From Tritonibacter horizontis (GTDB taxonomy: Bacteria > Pseudomonadota > Alphaproteobacteria > Rhodobacterales > Rhodobacteraceae), in contig NZ_LPUY01000012.1 of assembly GCF_001518015.1 (NCBI RefSeq), forward strand, positions 62,001-126,000: DNA of 64,000 nucleotides, read 5' to 3'. Made by a program: the position numbers and the translations under genes. The notes beneath the pieces were generated by a model, which worked only from the letters and a program-made list of their open reading frames with translations, was not told the origin of the DNA and made no database searches. Shown piece by piece: positions 8,619 through 17,577 of this stretch; the stretch's first letter is position 1, and the number at the start of each line of letters is the position of its first letter.

Positions 8619-9509
8619 TTATCGCAACACCGGCGTGCGCCGCCATTGTGCCGGTGTCTGCCCGACAACGCGGCGAAAGACCTTGGACAAATGCGCCTGA
8701 TCCGCAAAACCGAGACGATTGGCCACATCCGCAAGCGACATTTCTGTTTCGGTCAGCAACCGTTGTGCCAGCGCCACCCGCTGTCGGGTTTGCCACTGCA
8801 TCGGTGTTGTGCCCGTGGTGCATTTGAAGGCGTGATGAAACCAGCTCTCCGACAATTTCACCGTGTCGGCCATTTCAGCGACGCTCAGCCGATGGTCGGC
8901 GTTGGCCTGAACATAATGGACAAGTTTGCGCATCTGCGCGTCGGTCAGGCGGCCGTCGCTGCGGTTCGGTCGCAGATCATCCATATCAAGAACACCGGCA
9001 ACAAGACTGCCCACCAGGCTTTCGGCATAGTGGCTGTGGCGGCTGGGGCGCTCCAGCTCACGGACCAGCAGCCCGGCAAGGATCTGCAGGTCCTCGGTCT
9101 GGGTGATTTCGGTTGGCCGCTGCGCAACGGCACAGGCGGCGGCCCGGCCTATGGCGGGGCTGAGGAATTTCACCAGCCGTTCGTTTTGCAGATGCACATC
9201 AAGATGCGAAAACTGCAGCCTGTCGGTAAAGCGGGTCCACATTGGCGTGCCCGCCGGCACATAGATCGCGCGGGCCAACGGCCGTCCCTTGCGCGCCGCC
9301 ACCCGGTCCGCATTGGCCATGCGGATCGAGGAGACATCATTGAAAAAGATGCTGATCCGCGGGTTCGCCGACACGTAGTAGCCCTGGCCTCCGACATCGC
9401 CTTCGGCCTCCCAGAACGCGCCCAACACACCGTCGAGCTGTCGCCATTTGACCGGCGCGGTGGCACGGATGCCCTGGGTCTCTCCGGTGAATTGGTGATG
9501 GTAGCTCAT
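8619..9509 (-). CDS. AraC-family transcriptional regulator
   Basis: A 296-aa regulator with a C-terminal pair of helix-turn-helix motifs (about residues 195-290): LSVAEMADTVKLSESWFHHAF for the first, and MSLADVANRLGFADQAHLSKVFRR with the end signature GQTPAQWRR for the second. The N-terminal 180 residues are an AraC sensing domain of cupin type with the segment AIYVPAGTPMWTRF. It lies convergent to the siderophore receptor, and AraC proteins of this size commonly activate receptor genes when the cognate ferric siderophore is bound, so that role is inferred. The ATG at 9509 is preferred over one 60 bp upstream. Confidence 0.85.
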   Translation of the reverse strand: MSYHHQFTGETQGIRATAPVKWRQLDGVLGAFWEAEGDVGGQGYYVSANPRISIFFNDVSSIRMANADRVAARKGRPLARAIYVPAGTPMWTRFTDRLQFSHLDVHLQNERLVKFLSPAIGRAAACAVAQRPTEITQTEDLQILAGLLVRELERPSRHSHYAESLVGSLVAGVLDMDDLRPNRSDGRLTDAQMRKLVHYVQANADHRLSVAEMADTVKLSESWFHHAFKCTTGTTPMQWQTRQRVALAQRLLTETEMSLADVANRLGFADQAHLSKVFRRVVGQTPAQWRRTPVLR

Positions 9510-9706
9510 GTCGTTGCACCTCGAAGGGCCCGAAGGGATGGGGTTCTGGTGCTGGCGGGGGCAGGCCATCCTGGATCGACGGGCATCGTCAGGACGCGGA
9601 TCCGAGCTCGCAGGGGCGAATTTACACGGCCACCGGCGCCCCCTGCAAGCAGATACATGCAGCGCAGGCCGCCCCTTTTGAACGAAGATCAGAAAAAGGA
9701 CATCTG

Positions 9707-10321
9707 ATGCAATACATAGAGACCAAGGCGCAGCTCAGGGAGGTCTATGGACAGGCATGGCCGGATGCGATCCGCAAGCAGATGCGGCAGCTCGACCGCC
9801 ATGCGCGCCGGTTTCTGGAGCTGTCACCGATGGTGATGATCGGCTCTCAGGACGCGCAGGGGCGGGCCGATGTGACGCCGCGCGGCGACAAGCCCGGCTT
9901 TGTTTTGCCGCTGGATGACCGCCGGATCGCGCTGCCGGATCGCCCGGGCAACAACAGGCTGGATACCTTCGAGAACATCCTTGACGACCCCACTGTTGGC
10001 CTCTTGTTTCTGATCCCCGGCGTCAATGAAACCCTGAGGATCAATGGCGCCGGTCGGATCACGGCAGATGCGGACCTGTGTGCCCGGTTCAGCATCAACG
10101 AGAACCCGGCCAGATCGGTCCTGATCGTTGAAATCCAGGAGGTTTTTTTGCACTGTGCCAAGGCCTTTCTGCGGTCTGGATTTTGGGCTCACGAACACTG
10201 GCCGCACCGCTCTGAACTGCCCACATTGGGGGAAATGGTGCGTGACCAGCTTGACATCGATGCCCCAGCCGCCGACCTCGACGCGGCGCTGGCAGAGGCT
10301 TACAAAACGACGCTCTGGTAG
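9707..10321 (+). CDS. Pyridoxamine 5'-phosphate oxidase-like flavoprotein (MSMEG_1061-type)
   Basis: A 204-aa protein with the split-barrel FMN-binding fold: LSPMVMIGSQDAQGRADVTPRGDKPGF near residues 39-65 (strands and phosphate-binding Arg), DRPGNNRLDTFENILDDPTVGLLFLIPG near 85-112 and a conserved FLRSGFWAHEHW near the C-terminus. Proteins of this subfamily bind FMN or F420 and reduce or sense small molecules; the true substrate is unknown. It is divergent from the AraC regulator. GGACATCTG precedes the start. Confidence 0.8.
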   Translation: MQYIETKAQLREVYGQAWPDAIRKQMRQLDRHARRFLELSPMVMIGSQDAQGRADVTPRGDKPGFVLPLDDRRIALPDRPGNNRLDTFENILDDPTVGLLFLIPGVNETLRINGAGRITADADLCARFSINENPARSVLIVEIQEVFLHCAKAFLRSGFWAHEHWPHRSELPTLGEMVRDQLDIDAPAADLDAALAEAYKTTLW

Positions 10322-10406
10322 CTGCGGCTCCAGGATCGCGGAGGGCCCGGGTAAAGGGCTGGGGCAGGGACCGCGCTGGCTGGACGGCCCAGGGTTTTGC
10401 CCCGCA

Positions 10407-11402
10407 TCAGCGTTTGATGGACCAGACCATTGCGGTCTCGTACCCTGCCGCCTGCAGCATCTCGACCTTGGATTGCCAGTGGGCTGGGCAGACGACAAAC
10501 GCCGCGTCGATGCCCCGCTTCGCAAAGGCGGCCTCGGCGGCGCGCAGCAGCAGGGTTGCGCCCCTGCCGCCGTTGGCAAGCGCGGCCGGATTGGCCAGCT
10601 CCCGGTGGACGTAGTCGTCAAGGACGCCGGTCCCCGAGATGTCATGCGCAGGCGGAAAATGAAGCCGCGAGGCCGGCTGGGCGATCGTGTAACCCGTCAG
10701 CTCCTCGGGCGGCCCCATGACCATCATGTCGCGATCGTCAAAGGTCAGGCTGCGCCGCATCCAGCCTGCAAACCTGCGATCCGCATCCGGGTGTGGGGCC
10801 CAGAAGGGGTCAATCTCGAACAGGATCTGCCTGTTTTCCGCACTGAGCCGAACGATATCCGCAACATCTGTCTCCAAGGCCGGTCGAACACCGGCTGCGG
10901 GTCCCGCCTTGTCCAGTCCGGTGCGGGACAGGTAGAGCGTCAAGGGAGCGTAGCCGCGTCGCTGCAAGGCCTGCCGCCAGTCCTCGCCGGTCACATAGGA
11001 TGACAGGATGATCCGCGCCCCCGCGTCGCGAAGGGCCGCTTCTGCTGCGGCGATCAGCGCATCGACGGTGCCATCACAGGCCTCCGGGGCCGCGAAACTG
11101 TCGGGCAGGATCAGCCCCGGCGCGCCATCTGCCCCGGCGTAGATCGGCGGCACCGGCAGGAGCATCGAATGGACAACGCCGGAAATCCGCCCCGCCTCAT
11201 CCGCGACTTGCCAGATTTGCCGAAACGGTTGCTGCTCGGATGTCAACGCGGCGATCAGCGCGGTTTCAATCTGCGCCGACGCATCGGGCGCTAATTTCCA
11301 CAACACGCCATCTGCGGCCTGTCGCTGCTTGGCATCCTGCAGCAGAAGCTTCACCAGTTGCGGGATGTCCTCCGGTGTTGCCGGTCGAATGATCTGGGAC
11401 AT
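10407..11402 (-). CDS. Tandem GNAT-family N-acetyltransferase
   Basis: A 331-aa protein that appears to contain two GNAT folds. The first begins IIRPATPEDIPQLVKLLLQDA; the second begins near residue 165 with GVRPALETDVADIVRLSAENR and has an acetyl-CoA loop at NGGRGATLLLRAAEAAFAKRGI. The second pyrophosphate-binding loop is closer to consensus, so the N-terminal copy may be structural. Acceptor unknown. The gene is convergent with the PPOX-like gene and divergent from the LysR gene at 11525, the usual target geometry for a LysR regulator. Confidence 0.8.
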   Translation of the reverse strand: MSQIIRPATPEDIPQLVKLLLQDAKQRQAADGVLWKLAPDASAQIETALIAALTSEQQPFRQIWQVADEAGRISGVVHSMLLPVPPIYAGADGAPGLILPDSFAAPEACDGTVDALIAAAEAALRDAGARIILSSYVTGEDWRQALQRRGYAPLTLYLSRTGLDKAGPAAGVRPALETDVADIVRLSAENRQILFEIDPFWAPHPDADRRFAGWMRRSLTFDDRDMMVMGPPEELTGYTIAQPASRLHFPPAHDISGTGVLDDYVHRELANPAALANGGRGATLLLRAAEAAFAKRGIDAAFVVCPAHWQSKVEMLQAAGYETAMVWSIKR

Positions 11403-11524
11403 GTCGTTGTCTCCCTCTTGGGCTGGGCCGGGGTGTCACATCCTGTATCTCGCCGCGACTTGAATTTGACAAAGCAGAAGAACTTGACGAGCGTTCAGAA
11501 AATCTAACGGCTTCAGGGGGCGGA

Positions 11525-12388
11525 ATGAAACATGTGAATCTCAATGCGCTTCGGGTGTTCGCGGTCGCCGCTTCAACTGGCAACCTGCAACGGGCCGCAG
11601 ACGCGCTGAACCTGTCACGGGGTGCCGTCTCGCAACGGATCAAGCAGCTTGAACTCGACCTTGGCGTGACCTTGTTCGTCCGGGGCGGGCGGGGCGTGTC
11701 TTTGACGGCAGAAGGCGCGCGCTGTCACCGGGCGGTCGAGGAGGCTCTGGCGATCCTGGAAACAGCATTTGTCGGCCTCAAGGACGGCGGTGATCGCCTT
11801 GTTCTTCACCTTGGGTCGTCGACCGCAGCCAAATGGTTGATGCCACGAATGGCGGCCTTTGCGGCAAAGTTTCCAAACATCTCGCTGACGACCGAGGTGC
11901 ATGAGCGCATCTTGCCGCGCAGCCTGGGCCGCAATGAAATTGCGATCTGGCCGGGGAAGGCACCGGACACCAATCCGGCGCATCATTGCCGCTGCTTGAC
12001 AGAAATCCGCCTGGTCGCGGTCTGCGCCCCGGCGTTCGCAATGCCAGACTTGCCGCTGGGTCTGGAAACGCTTTTCGATCTGCCGCTGCTTCAGGATTCG
12101 CACCGCCGCTGGGAGACGCTGATGAAGGCAACCGGTCAGGGCAAGGTCACCAGAGTGCTCAACTTCGACCGGTCGGCCCTTGCGCTGGATGCGGCCATTT
12201 CGGGCTATGGGATCGCCATCGCACCGCGATACATGATACAAACCGACCTGCAGGCCAAGCGGCTGGTCGAAATTTGCGACCTGCCGGAATTGTCAGGTGA
12301 CAAGTTGTTCATTTCCTGGTCACGGGACCATCTTGGCCAACAGCGCATCCGTCGGATTGTGGGATGGATCGAAGCTGAATTTGAATAA
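11525..12388 (+). CDS. LysR-family transcriptional regulator (GcvA-like)
   Basis: A 287-aa regulator. The winged helix-turn-helix is clear at residues 5-65: LNALRVFAVAASTGNLQRAADALNLSRGAVSQRIKQLE, written here in overlapping family form. The effector domain carries STAAKWLMPRMAAFAAKFPNI near residue 98, typical of the GcvA branch. The 122-bp gap to the divergent GNAT gene is the likely operator region, so the acetyltransferase gene is its most probable target. Confidence 0.87.
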   Translation: MKHVNLNALRVFAVAASTGNLQRAADALNLSRGAVSQRIKQLELDLGVTLFVRGGRGVSLTAEGARCHRAVEEALAILETAFVGLKDGGDRLVLHLGSSTAAKWLMPRMAAFAAKFPNISLTTEVHERILPRSLGRNEIAIWPGKAPDTNPAHHCRCLTEIRLVAVCAPAFAMPDLPLGLETLFDLPLLQDSHRRWETLMKATGQGKVTRVLNFDRSALALDAAISGYGIAIAPRYMIQTDLQAKRLVEICDLPELSGDKLFISWSRDHLGQQRIRRIVGWIEAEFE

Positions 12389-12534
12389 ATGGCGCTGCTG
12401 CGCTGGGTCGTGTTGGCAAAAGGGGTTCACAAGGCGCGCTGATGGAGAGTCACGCTGGTGTCTGCGAGGGAGATCCGCTTGGCACGAGACCTGATGTCAG
12501 GCGCGGAGGGGCGGCCGCCGCCCGGAAGGACCGG

Positions 12535-13266
12535 TCAGATATCGCTGCCAAAGGTTTCGCAGACCTGTTCCCAGGCGTATTCCAGATGCGCGCGCAGGGC
12601 CTCTTCGGCGGAGTCTGGATCGCGCATGAGGATGCCGTTGAAGATCTTGAGATGGGCGTCGTAATTGTCGCGATTCCGGGCGGGCAGGCGGGGCATCTGC
12701 GACCATTGCGGCGCCAGCCAGGTGACGTAGGCCTTGTGCAAGGCGGGCAACACGGGGTTGCGCGGGATATCGTAGAGCAATGCGTGGAACGCACGGTCGG
12801 TCCGGTAAAACTCTTCGCTGTCTTCGATTGCGGCGTGGTTGGCGTCCAGAGCGGATTTCAGGGCGGCGATATCCTCGCGCCCTGCCTTTTGCGCGGCCAG
12901 CCGTACCAGCGCGACTTCGACCAGGATCCGGGTATCAAACAGGTTCTTCACACCACCGGAATCGTTCAACAGGTGGCTGACCACGGATTCCATCGCAGAG
13001 AGCGCCGCGTCATATCCGGGCTTGCGGACGATCGGGCGGTGGCGCGGGCGCGCTTCGAGCAAGCCCTGTTTGGACAGGCTTTGTACCGCTTCGCGCACGA
13101 CCGTGCGACTGATCCCGAATTCCTCCATCAGCAGGCGTTCGGGGGGCAGGGGGGCGCCGTCAGAATATTCACCAGACTGGATCTTTGCAGATAGCTGGCG
13201 CACGACGGCATCGGCAGCGCGCCCTGTTTTGCTTTCGCTTGTCTCTGACATAAGGGTCTCCGTCAT
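12535..13266 (-). CDS. GntR-family (FadR subfamily) transcriptional regulator
   Basis: A 243-aa repressor-type protein: winged HTH at about 17-80 (LPPERLLMEEFGISRTVVREA, then LLEARPRHRPIVRKP) and an all-helical FCD ligand-binding domain from about 100 (LFDTRILVEVALVRLAAQ). It follows the GMC oxidoreductase gene with a 10-bp gap on the same strand, so both are probably one transcript. It is the best local candidate for binding the TTTGGTnnnACCAAA sites at 14905, 15012, 25595 and 25932, since FadR-type proteins recognise TGGTnnnACCA-like cores. A second usable ATG lies 15 bp downstream. Confidence 0.87.
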   Translation of the reverse strand: MTETLMSETSESKTGRAADAVVRQLSAKIQSGEYSDGAPLPPERLLMEEFGISRTVVREAVQSLSKQGLLEARPRHRPIVRKPGYDAALSAMESVVSHLLNDSGGVKNLFDTRILVEVALVRLAAQKAGREDIAALKSALDANHAAIEDSEEFYRTDRAFHALLYDIPRNPVLPALHKAYVTWLAPQWSQMPRLPARNRDNYDAHLKIFNGILMRDPDSAEEALRAHLEYAWEQVCETFGSDI

Positions 13267-13276
13267 CGGCTGGTCC

Positions 13277-14893
13277 TTACTCTACACCCATTACCAGATC
13301 GGCGCACCTGTCCCCGAGCATCATTGCGGGGGCCTGTGTGTTTCCGGCATTAATGTCGGGCATCGCTGAAAGATCGCAAATTCGCAAGCCTTCGATCCCG
13401 CGCACCCGCATTCTGGGGTCAAGAACCGCCATCGGATCGCCGTCGCGCCCCATGCGCGCGGTGCCGGCGGGGTGGTAGTTCGTCTTGACGAAACGGCGGC
13501 AATGCGCGCGCAGGGCGGCGTCGTCGCGGTGATCGGGCGCGGGCAACATCACGCGGTCGATCTGTTGCGCGAGCGGGGCCTGTTCAAAGGCGCGCAGGAA
13601 ATAGCGCTGGCCTGCGACCATCTCCGCCATGTCGGCGGGATCTTTCAGCAGATTGGGCGAGACCAGCGGCATCGCCGCAGGATCGGCCGAGGCAAGCCTG
13701 ACCTCGCCACGGGAGCGCGGTTTGACCACGACGGTGGTTACGGTCAGGCCGTGGCCGTCGTCCACCAGGTCGCGGGAATCGCGGTCGACATAGACGATGG
13801 GCACGCAGAACGCCTGGATCGTCGGAGGGGCCTGTGGATCGGTGGGGTTGACGAAGGCGCCGGCTTCCACACCTGCCGAGGTCACGGGGCCGGTTCCAAA
13901 AAGCTTGAACTGCAGCCCGTTGCGCAACATGCGCCAGCCGTCGCCTTGTTTGTAGTAGCCATACGGGCCGTTGACCCGCGCGGTGATCGGCACCTCAGGG
14001 TGATCGACCAGGTTCTGTCCGACACCAGCGAGATCGGCGATACAGCGGATGCCATGTTCGGCCAGATGCTGTGCAGGCCCAATGCCCGACAGCATCAGGA
14101 TCTTGGGCGTGACCAGCGCTCCGGCGGACAGGATCACCTCGCCGGTGCAGCGCACCTGATGCAGGCCCGTCTTGTCGCGATAGGTGACCCCCACCGCGCG
14201 GCTGTTTTCAATGTCGATGCGCGTGACCTCGGCCTGCAACCGGACTGTCAGCCTGGGGTTATCCGCCTGCGGCGTCAGATAGGCATATGCCGCCGAAGAC
14301 CGGCGACCGTTGCGATTCATGAACTGGTAGAAGCCGACACCGCGCTGCTGCGCGCCGTTGAAGTCGTGGTTGTATGGCAGACCGAGCCCTTGCACCGCCT
14401 GAACGAACAGGCGGGACAGGTTGTCGATATGACCGGGATCCGACACCAGCAGAGGCCCCTCCGCACCGTGCCGGTCGTCCAGCAGGCGGTTGTTGCCTTC
14501 CATCCGTCGAAAATGCGGCAGAACCGCTGCCCAGCTCCAGTCGATGGTATCGTTGGCGCCGTGCAGGAGATCCTGCCACGCATCAAAATCCGCGGGTCGG
14601 CCGCGCATATAGACCTGCGCGTTCACCGATGATCCGCCGCCCAGCACATGGCCCTGGGGGATGTCATGCACCCGCCCGCCCAGATGCGCCTGCGGCACAG
14701 TCTTGTGGTAGCGCATGAAACGGGTGCCGTTGATCATCTTGAAGATACCGGGCGGCATGTCGAGCAGGGGATGCCGATTGGAATGGCCTGCTTCCAGCAG
14801 CAACACGCGCGCCCCTCCGTCCGAGGAAAGCCGACCGGCGGCGACGCAACCTGCGGCACCTCCGCCGATGACGATGTGATCGAATTCCTCCAC
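13277..14893 (-). CDS. GMC-family FAD-dependent oxidoreductase (choline/alcohol dehydrogenase-like)
   Basis: A 538-aa flavoprotein oxidising a primary or secondary alcohol. N-terminal dinucleotide-binding motif IGGGAAGCVAAGRL (8-21) with LLLEAGHSN, GMC signature 1 GHVLGGGSSVNAQVYMRG (about 79-96), and the C-terminal active-site pair NYHPAGTARMG (catalytic His) and INAGNTQAPAMM (Asn). No signal peptide, so it acts in the cytoplasm. The start is GTG, with GGAGG six bases upstream. It is divergent from an aldehyde dehydrogenase, suggesting stepwise alcohol to acid oxidation. The substrate is not identifiable; the adjacent sugar importer suggests a polyol or sugar. Confidence 0.88.
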   Translation of the reverse strand: MEEFDHIVIGGGAAGCVAAGRLSSDGGARVLLLEAGHSNRHPLLDMPPGIFKMINGTRFMRYHKTVPQAHLGGRVHDIPQGHVLGGGSSVNAQVYMRGRPADFDAWQDLLHGANDTIDWSWAAVLPHFRRMEGNNRLLDDRHGAEGPLLVSDPGHIDNLSRLFVQAVQGLGLPYNHDFNGAQQRGVGFYQFMNRNGRRSSAAYAYLTPQADNPRLTVRLQAEVTRIDIENSRAVGVTYRDKTGLHQVRCTGEVILSAGALVTPKILMLSGIGPAQHLAEHGIRCIADLAGVGQNLVDHPEVPITARVNGPYGYYKQGDGWRMLRNGLQFKLFGTGPVTSAGVEAGAFVNPTDPQAPPTIQAFCVPIVYVDRDSRDLVDDGHGLTVTTVVVKPRSRGEVRLASADPAAMPLVSPNLLKDPADMAEMVAGQRYFLRAFEQAPLAQQIDRVMLPAPDHRDDAALRAHCRRFVKTNYHPAGTARMGRDGDPMAVLDPRMRVRGIEGLRICDLSAMPDINAGNTQAPAMMLGDRCADLVMGVE

Positions 14894-14904
14894 GGGGCCT
14901 CCTA

Positions 14905-14919
14905 TTTGAGCGTACCAAA
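14905..14919. promoter_or_regulatory. Half-conserved GntR-type operator near the GMC gene
   Basis: TTTGAG-CGT-ACCAAA: the right arm matches the TTTGGTnnnACCAAA palindrome seen elsewhere in this window, the left arm has two changes. It lies 12-26 bp before the GMC start codon, in the expected leader or +1 region. Confidence 0.5.
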
Positions 14920-15011
14920 TTATGATGCCATAAAGGCAGATGTGGCAAATATAGGCAATATAGAAGAACTATAGTTGACAGGTAATCAGTTTGAGTCGAT
15001 GTTTCTTTTAA

Positions 15012-15026
15012 TTTGGTCATACCAAA
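15012..15026. promoter_or_regulatory. GntR-type operator palindrome upstream of aldehyde dehydrogenase
   Basis: TTTGGT-CAT-ACCAAA, a perfect 6-3-6 inverted repeat. It is only 9 bp before the ATG at 15036, which either means repression by blocking elongation or that translation really begins at the ATG at 15072. The same palindrome occurs at 25595 and 25932. Confidence 0.7.
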
Positions 15027-15035
15027 AGAAAGAAA

Positions 15036-16550
15036 ATGGATTTCTCTGCTACCGGTGGCATCGCTGCTCATATGCTGATTGACGGCCAGTGGATCGCGCC
15101 CCGTGCGGGCGCCGTGATCGCGGTCGACAACCCGGCCGATGAAACGGTCATCGGCACGATCCCCGAGGGCACGGCACAGGATGCTGCGCGCGCAATCGAC
15201 GCGGCACACCGGGCGCAACCCGCATGGGCCGCCCTCCCGGCGGTGGACCGGGGCCGCGCAGTGCGCAAATTGGCGGCGCTGGTGGCAGAACGCACCGAGG
15301 AGCTGGCCAGGCTGATCACCCGCGAGCAGGGCAAACCCATCGGCCAGGCGCGCGGCGAGGTGGGCGCGGTTGTCGGCTTTCTCGAACATGCCGCCGAAAA
15401 TGCGCGCCGGATCGAGGGCGATATCGTCGCCTCTGACAATCGCGACGAAGAGATCCATATCCGTCGGCATCCCTATGGGGTCGTGGTCGGACTGACGGCG
15501 TGGAACTATCCTGCCGCGTTGGCGGCACGCAAGATCGGCCCTGCGCTGGTGGCGGGCAATAGCTTTGTCTTGCTTGGGCATGAGATCACCCCGTTTTCGG
15601 GATTGTTTATTGCCGCCCTGGCCGAGAAGGCAGGTATTCCCCGCGGTGTCATCAATGTTGTGACGGGCCGGGGGGCAGTGGTGGGCCAGGCATTGGTCGA
15701 ACACCCTGAAACCGCGCTGGTCACCATGACCGGCAGCAATCGCGCGGGGCAGCAGATTTTCCGGTCGGCTGCGGAGGGCATGAAGGTGCTGCGGCTGGAG
15801 CTTGGCGGCAAGGCCCCTTTCATCGTCATGGAAGATGCCGAGATCGACCGCGCTGTCGCTGCCGCCGTCACGGCGCGCTACACCAACTGCGGCCAGATCT
15901 GCACCTGCAATGAGCGAATGTATCTGCACCAGGACATTGCCGACGAGTTTCTGGAAAAATTTGTCGCCGCGTCCAAGGCGCTGCGCATCGGTGATCCGAT
16001 GGGTGACCCGGACATGGGGCCCAAAGTTTCGGCCGGGGAAGTGGCCAAAGTCCAGTCCATCGTCGATGCGGCCGTGGCGCAGGGGGCAGAGGTGCTGCTG
16101 CAAGGCGGGCCGCTGAATGACGGCCCCTACGCCAAGGGGCACTGGATCGCACCGACCATACTTGAGGTGCGGGACAATGCCTCGCCCGTGATGGGGCAGG
16201 AAGTGTTCGGCCCTGTCGCCCCGGTGATGCGGGTGCCCGATTTCGACACGGCGCTGGCGATGGCAAACGACACCGCCTTTGGGCTGTCGGCATATGTGTT
16301 CACACAAGATCACCGGCGCCTGATGCAGACGCCTTATCGGCTGAAGTTTGGCGAAATCTACGTCAATCGCGCCAATGGTGAGCAATTTCAGGCCTTTCAC
16401 AACGGCTGGGGCCATTCGGGCCTTGGCGGCGAGGATGGCAAATACGGGTTCGACGGGTATCTGCGCAAGCAGACCCTTTACATGAACTGGGGCTACCCGG
16501 TTCGCCGCGGCCAGGGAGGTTTGGCCGCTCATTGGGAGGAGAAGACATGA
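15036..16550 (+). CDS. NAD(P)-dependent aldehyde dehydrogenase (AldA/lactaldehyde dehydrogenase-like)
   Basis: A 504-aa ALDH-superfamily enzyme converting an aldehyde to its acid. Active-site residues are present: Asn157 in TAWNYP, Glu255 in LELGGKAP, Cys289 in NCGQICT. Overall closest in feel to E. coli AldA (lactaldehyde/glycolaldehyde dehydrogenase). Oddity: the usual VxKPSE cofactor segment reads VLLGHE (178-183), so the lysine that contacts the NAD ribose is missing. ATG 15072 (MLIDGQW) is an alternative start that would match many homologues. It heads an operon with the sugar importer: its stop overlaps the next start (ATGA). Confidence 0.87.
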   Translation: MDFSATGGIAAHMLIDGQWIAPRAGAVIAVDNPADETVIGTIPEGTAQDAARAIDAAHRAQPAWAALPAVDRGRAVRKLAALVAERTEELARLITREQGKPIGQARGEVGAVVGFLEHAAENARRIEGDIVASDNRDEEIHIRRHPYGVVVGLTAWNYPAALAARKIGPALVAGNSFVLLGHEITPFSGLFIAALAEKAGIPRGVINVVTGRGAVVGQALVEHPETALVTMTGSNRAGQQIFRSAAEGMKVLRLELGGKAPFIVMEDAEIDRAVAAAVTARYTNCGQICTCNERMYLHQDIADEFLEKFVAASKALRIGDPMGDPDMGPKVSAGEVAKVQSIVDAAVAQGAEVLLQGGPLNDGPYAKGHWIAPTILEVRDNASPVMGQEVFGPVAPVMRVPDFDTALAMANDTAFGLSAYVFTQDHRRLMQTPYRLKFGEIYVNRANGEQFQAFHNGWGHSGLGGEDGKYGFDGYLRKQTLYMNWGYPVRRGQGGLAAHWEEKT

Positions 16551-17521
16551 AACGACGTATCATTCTCGGCACGGCGCTGACCGGCCTGATGGCCCTGAGT
16601 ACGGGGATCGCGGGGGCAGAAACGCCGCCGCTGGAACAGAAGGACCGCTACAAGGTCGGCTTTGCACAGATGGAAAGCAACAACCCCTGGCGTATTGCGG
16701 AAACCAAATCGTTCCATGATACCGCCAAGACCTGCAATTGGGATCTGATTGCCACCGATGCTGCGGGATCGGCGGCCAAGCAGGTCGCGGATGTGGACAG
16801 CATGATTGCCCAGGGGATCGATGTCCTGTTCCTGCCCCCGCGCGAGGAAAAACCGTTGATCCCGGCCGTGATGAAGGCCAAGGCGGCCGGCATTCCGACC
16901 TTTCTGGTCGACCGATCAGTCGATCCGAACGTTGCCAAGCCGGGCGAGCATTTCGTGGCCTTCCTCGGATCGGACTTTATCGATCAGGGCGAACGCGCGG
17001 CAGACTGGCTGATTGCGAATTTTGAGGGCGACAAGGGCGTGATCGTGGAGCTGGAAGGCACCACCGGTTCCTCGCCTGCGAATGACCGCAAGAAGGGGTT
17101 TGATGACCAGATCGCGACGGACGACCGATTTGAAATTGTCGCAAGCCAGACGGGCGATTTCGCCCGCGACATGGGGCGTCAGGTGATGGAGACCCTGCTG
17201 CAGGCGCATCCCGAGGTGAACGTGGTCTATGCGCATAACGACGAGATGGCGATTGGTGCAATTCAGGCGCTGGAGCTTGCCGGTCGCAAACCCGGGGAAG
17301 ATGTCACCATCGTTTCGATTGACGGCACGCGCGATGCGCTGCAGGCGATCATTGACGGCAAGATGGGCGTAACGGTGGAAAGCTCCCCCTTCTTTGGGCC
17401 GCTGGCCTGCGAAGTGATGCAGAAATACGCCGCAGGTGAAGAGATCCCCGGCTGGGTGCAGGTGAAGGACCGTGTCTTCACCGTGGACAACGCGGCCGAT
17501 CACATCGACGAAGCCTATTGA
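16547..17521 (+). CDS. Sugar ABC transporter substrate-binding protein (YtfQ-like)
   Basis: A 324-aa periplasmic binding protein of the ribose/galactofuranose class (type 1 periplasmic fold). Signal peptide to about residue 24 (ending GIAGA-ET). The first lobe begins YKVGFAQMESNNPWRIAETKSF, a pattern typical of YtfQ; DSMIAQGIDVLFLPPREEKPLIPA and VVYAHNDEMAIGAIQALE are the usual sugar-contact loops. The chosen ATG overlaps the ALDH stop and has GGGAGGAGAAGAC upstream. With the next three genes it makes a complete furanose-type importer; galactofuranose or a related pentose/hexose is a possible ligand. Confidence 0.87.
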   Translation: MKRRIILGTALTGLMALSTGIAGAETPPLEQKDRYKVGFAQMESNNPWRIAETKSFHDTAKTCNWDLIATDAAGSAAKQVADVDSMIAQGIDVLFLPPREEKPLIPAVMKAKAAGIPTFLVDRSVDPNVAKPGEHFVAFLGSDFIDQGERAADWLIANFEGDKGVIVELEGTTGSSPANDRKKGFDDQIATDDRFEIVASQTGDFARDMGRQVMETLLQAHPEVNVVYAHNDEMAIGAIQALELAGRKPGEDVTIVSIDGTRDALQAIIDGKMGVTVESSPFFGPLACEVMQKYAAGEEIPGWVQVKDRVFTVDNAADHIDEAY

Positions 17522-17528
17522 GGCCTTC

Positions 17529-17557
17529 ACCGGAGGGTGGCTTGAACGCCCTCCGGT
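17529..17557 (+). terminator. Intercistronic hairpin after the sugar-binding-protein gene
   Basis: ACCGGAGGG (17529-17537) pairs perfectly with CCCTCCGGT (17549-17557) around an 11-nt loop. It fills most of the 56-bp gap between binding-protein and ATPase genes and buries a GGAGGG plus TTG that might otherwise look like a start site, which favours the ATG at 17578 for the ATPase. Confidence 0.6.
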
Positions 17558-17577
17558 TCCTCACGATCGGAAATGAC

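Noticed and set aside
14664-16532. 622-codon minus-strand frame spanning the GMC start and the aldehyde dehydrogenase
   Set aside because: It runs antisense to the ALDH and then in another frame through the GMC gene; both of those have full catalytic motifs and this has none.
17542-17577. TTG start with GGAGGG ribosome site for the sugar ATPase
   Set aside because: The GGAGGG and TTG both lie inside a 9-bp hairpin, and the added residues do not fit the family; the ATG at 17578 gives the canonical N-terminus.
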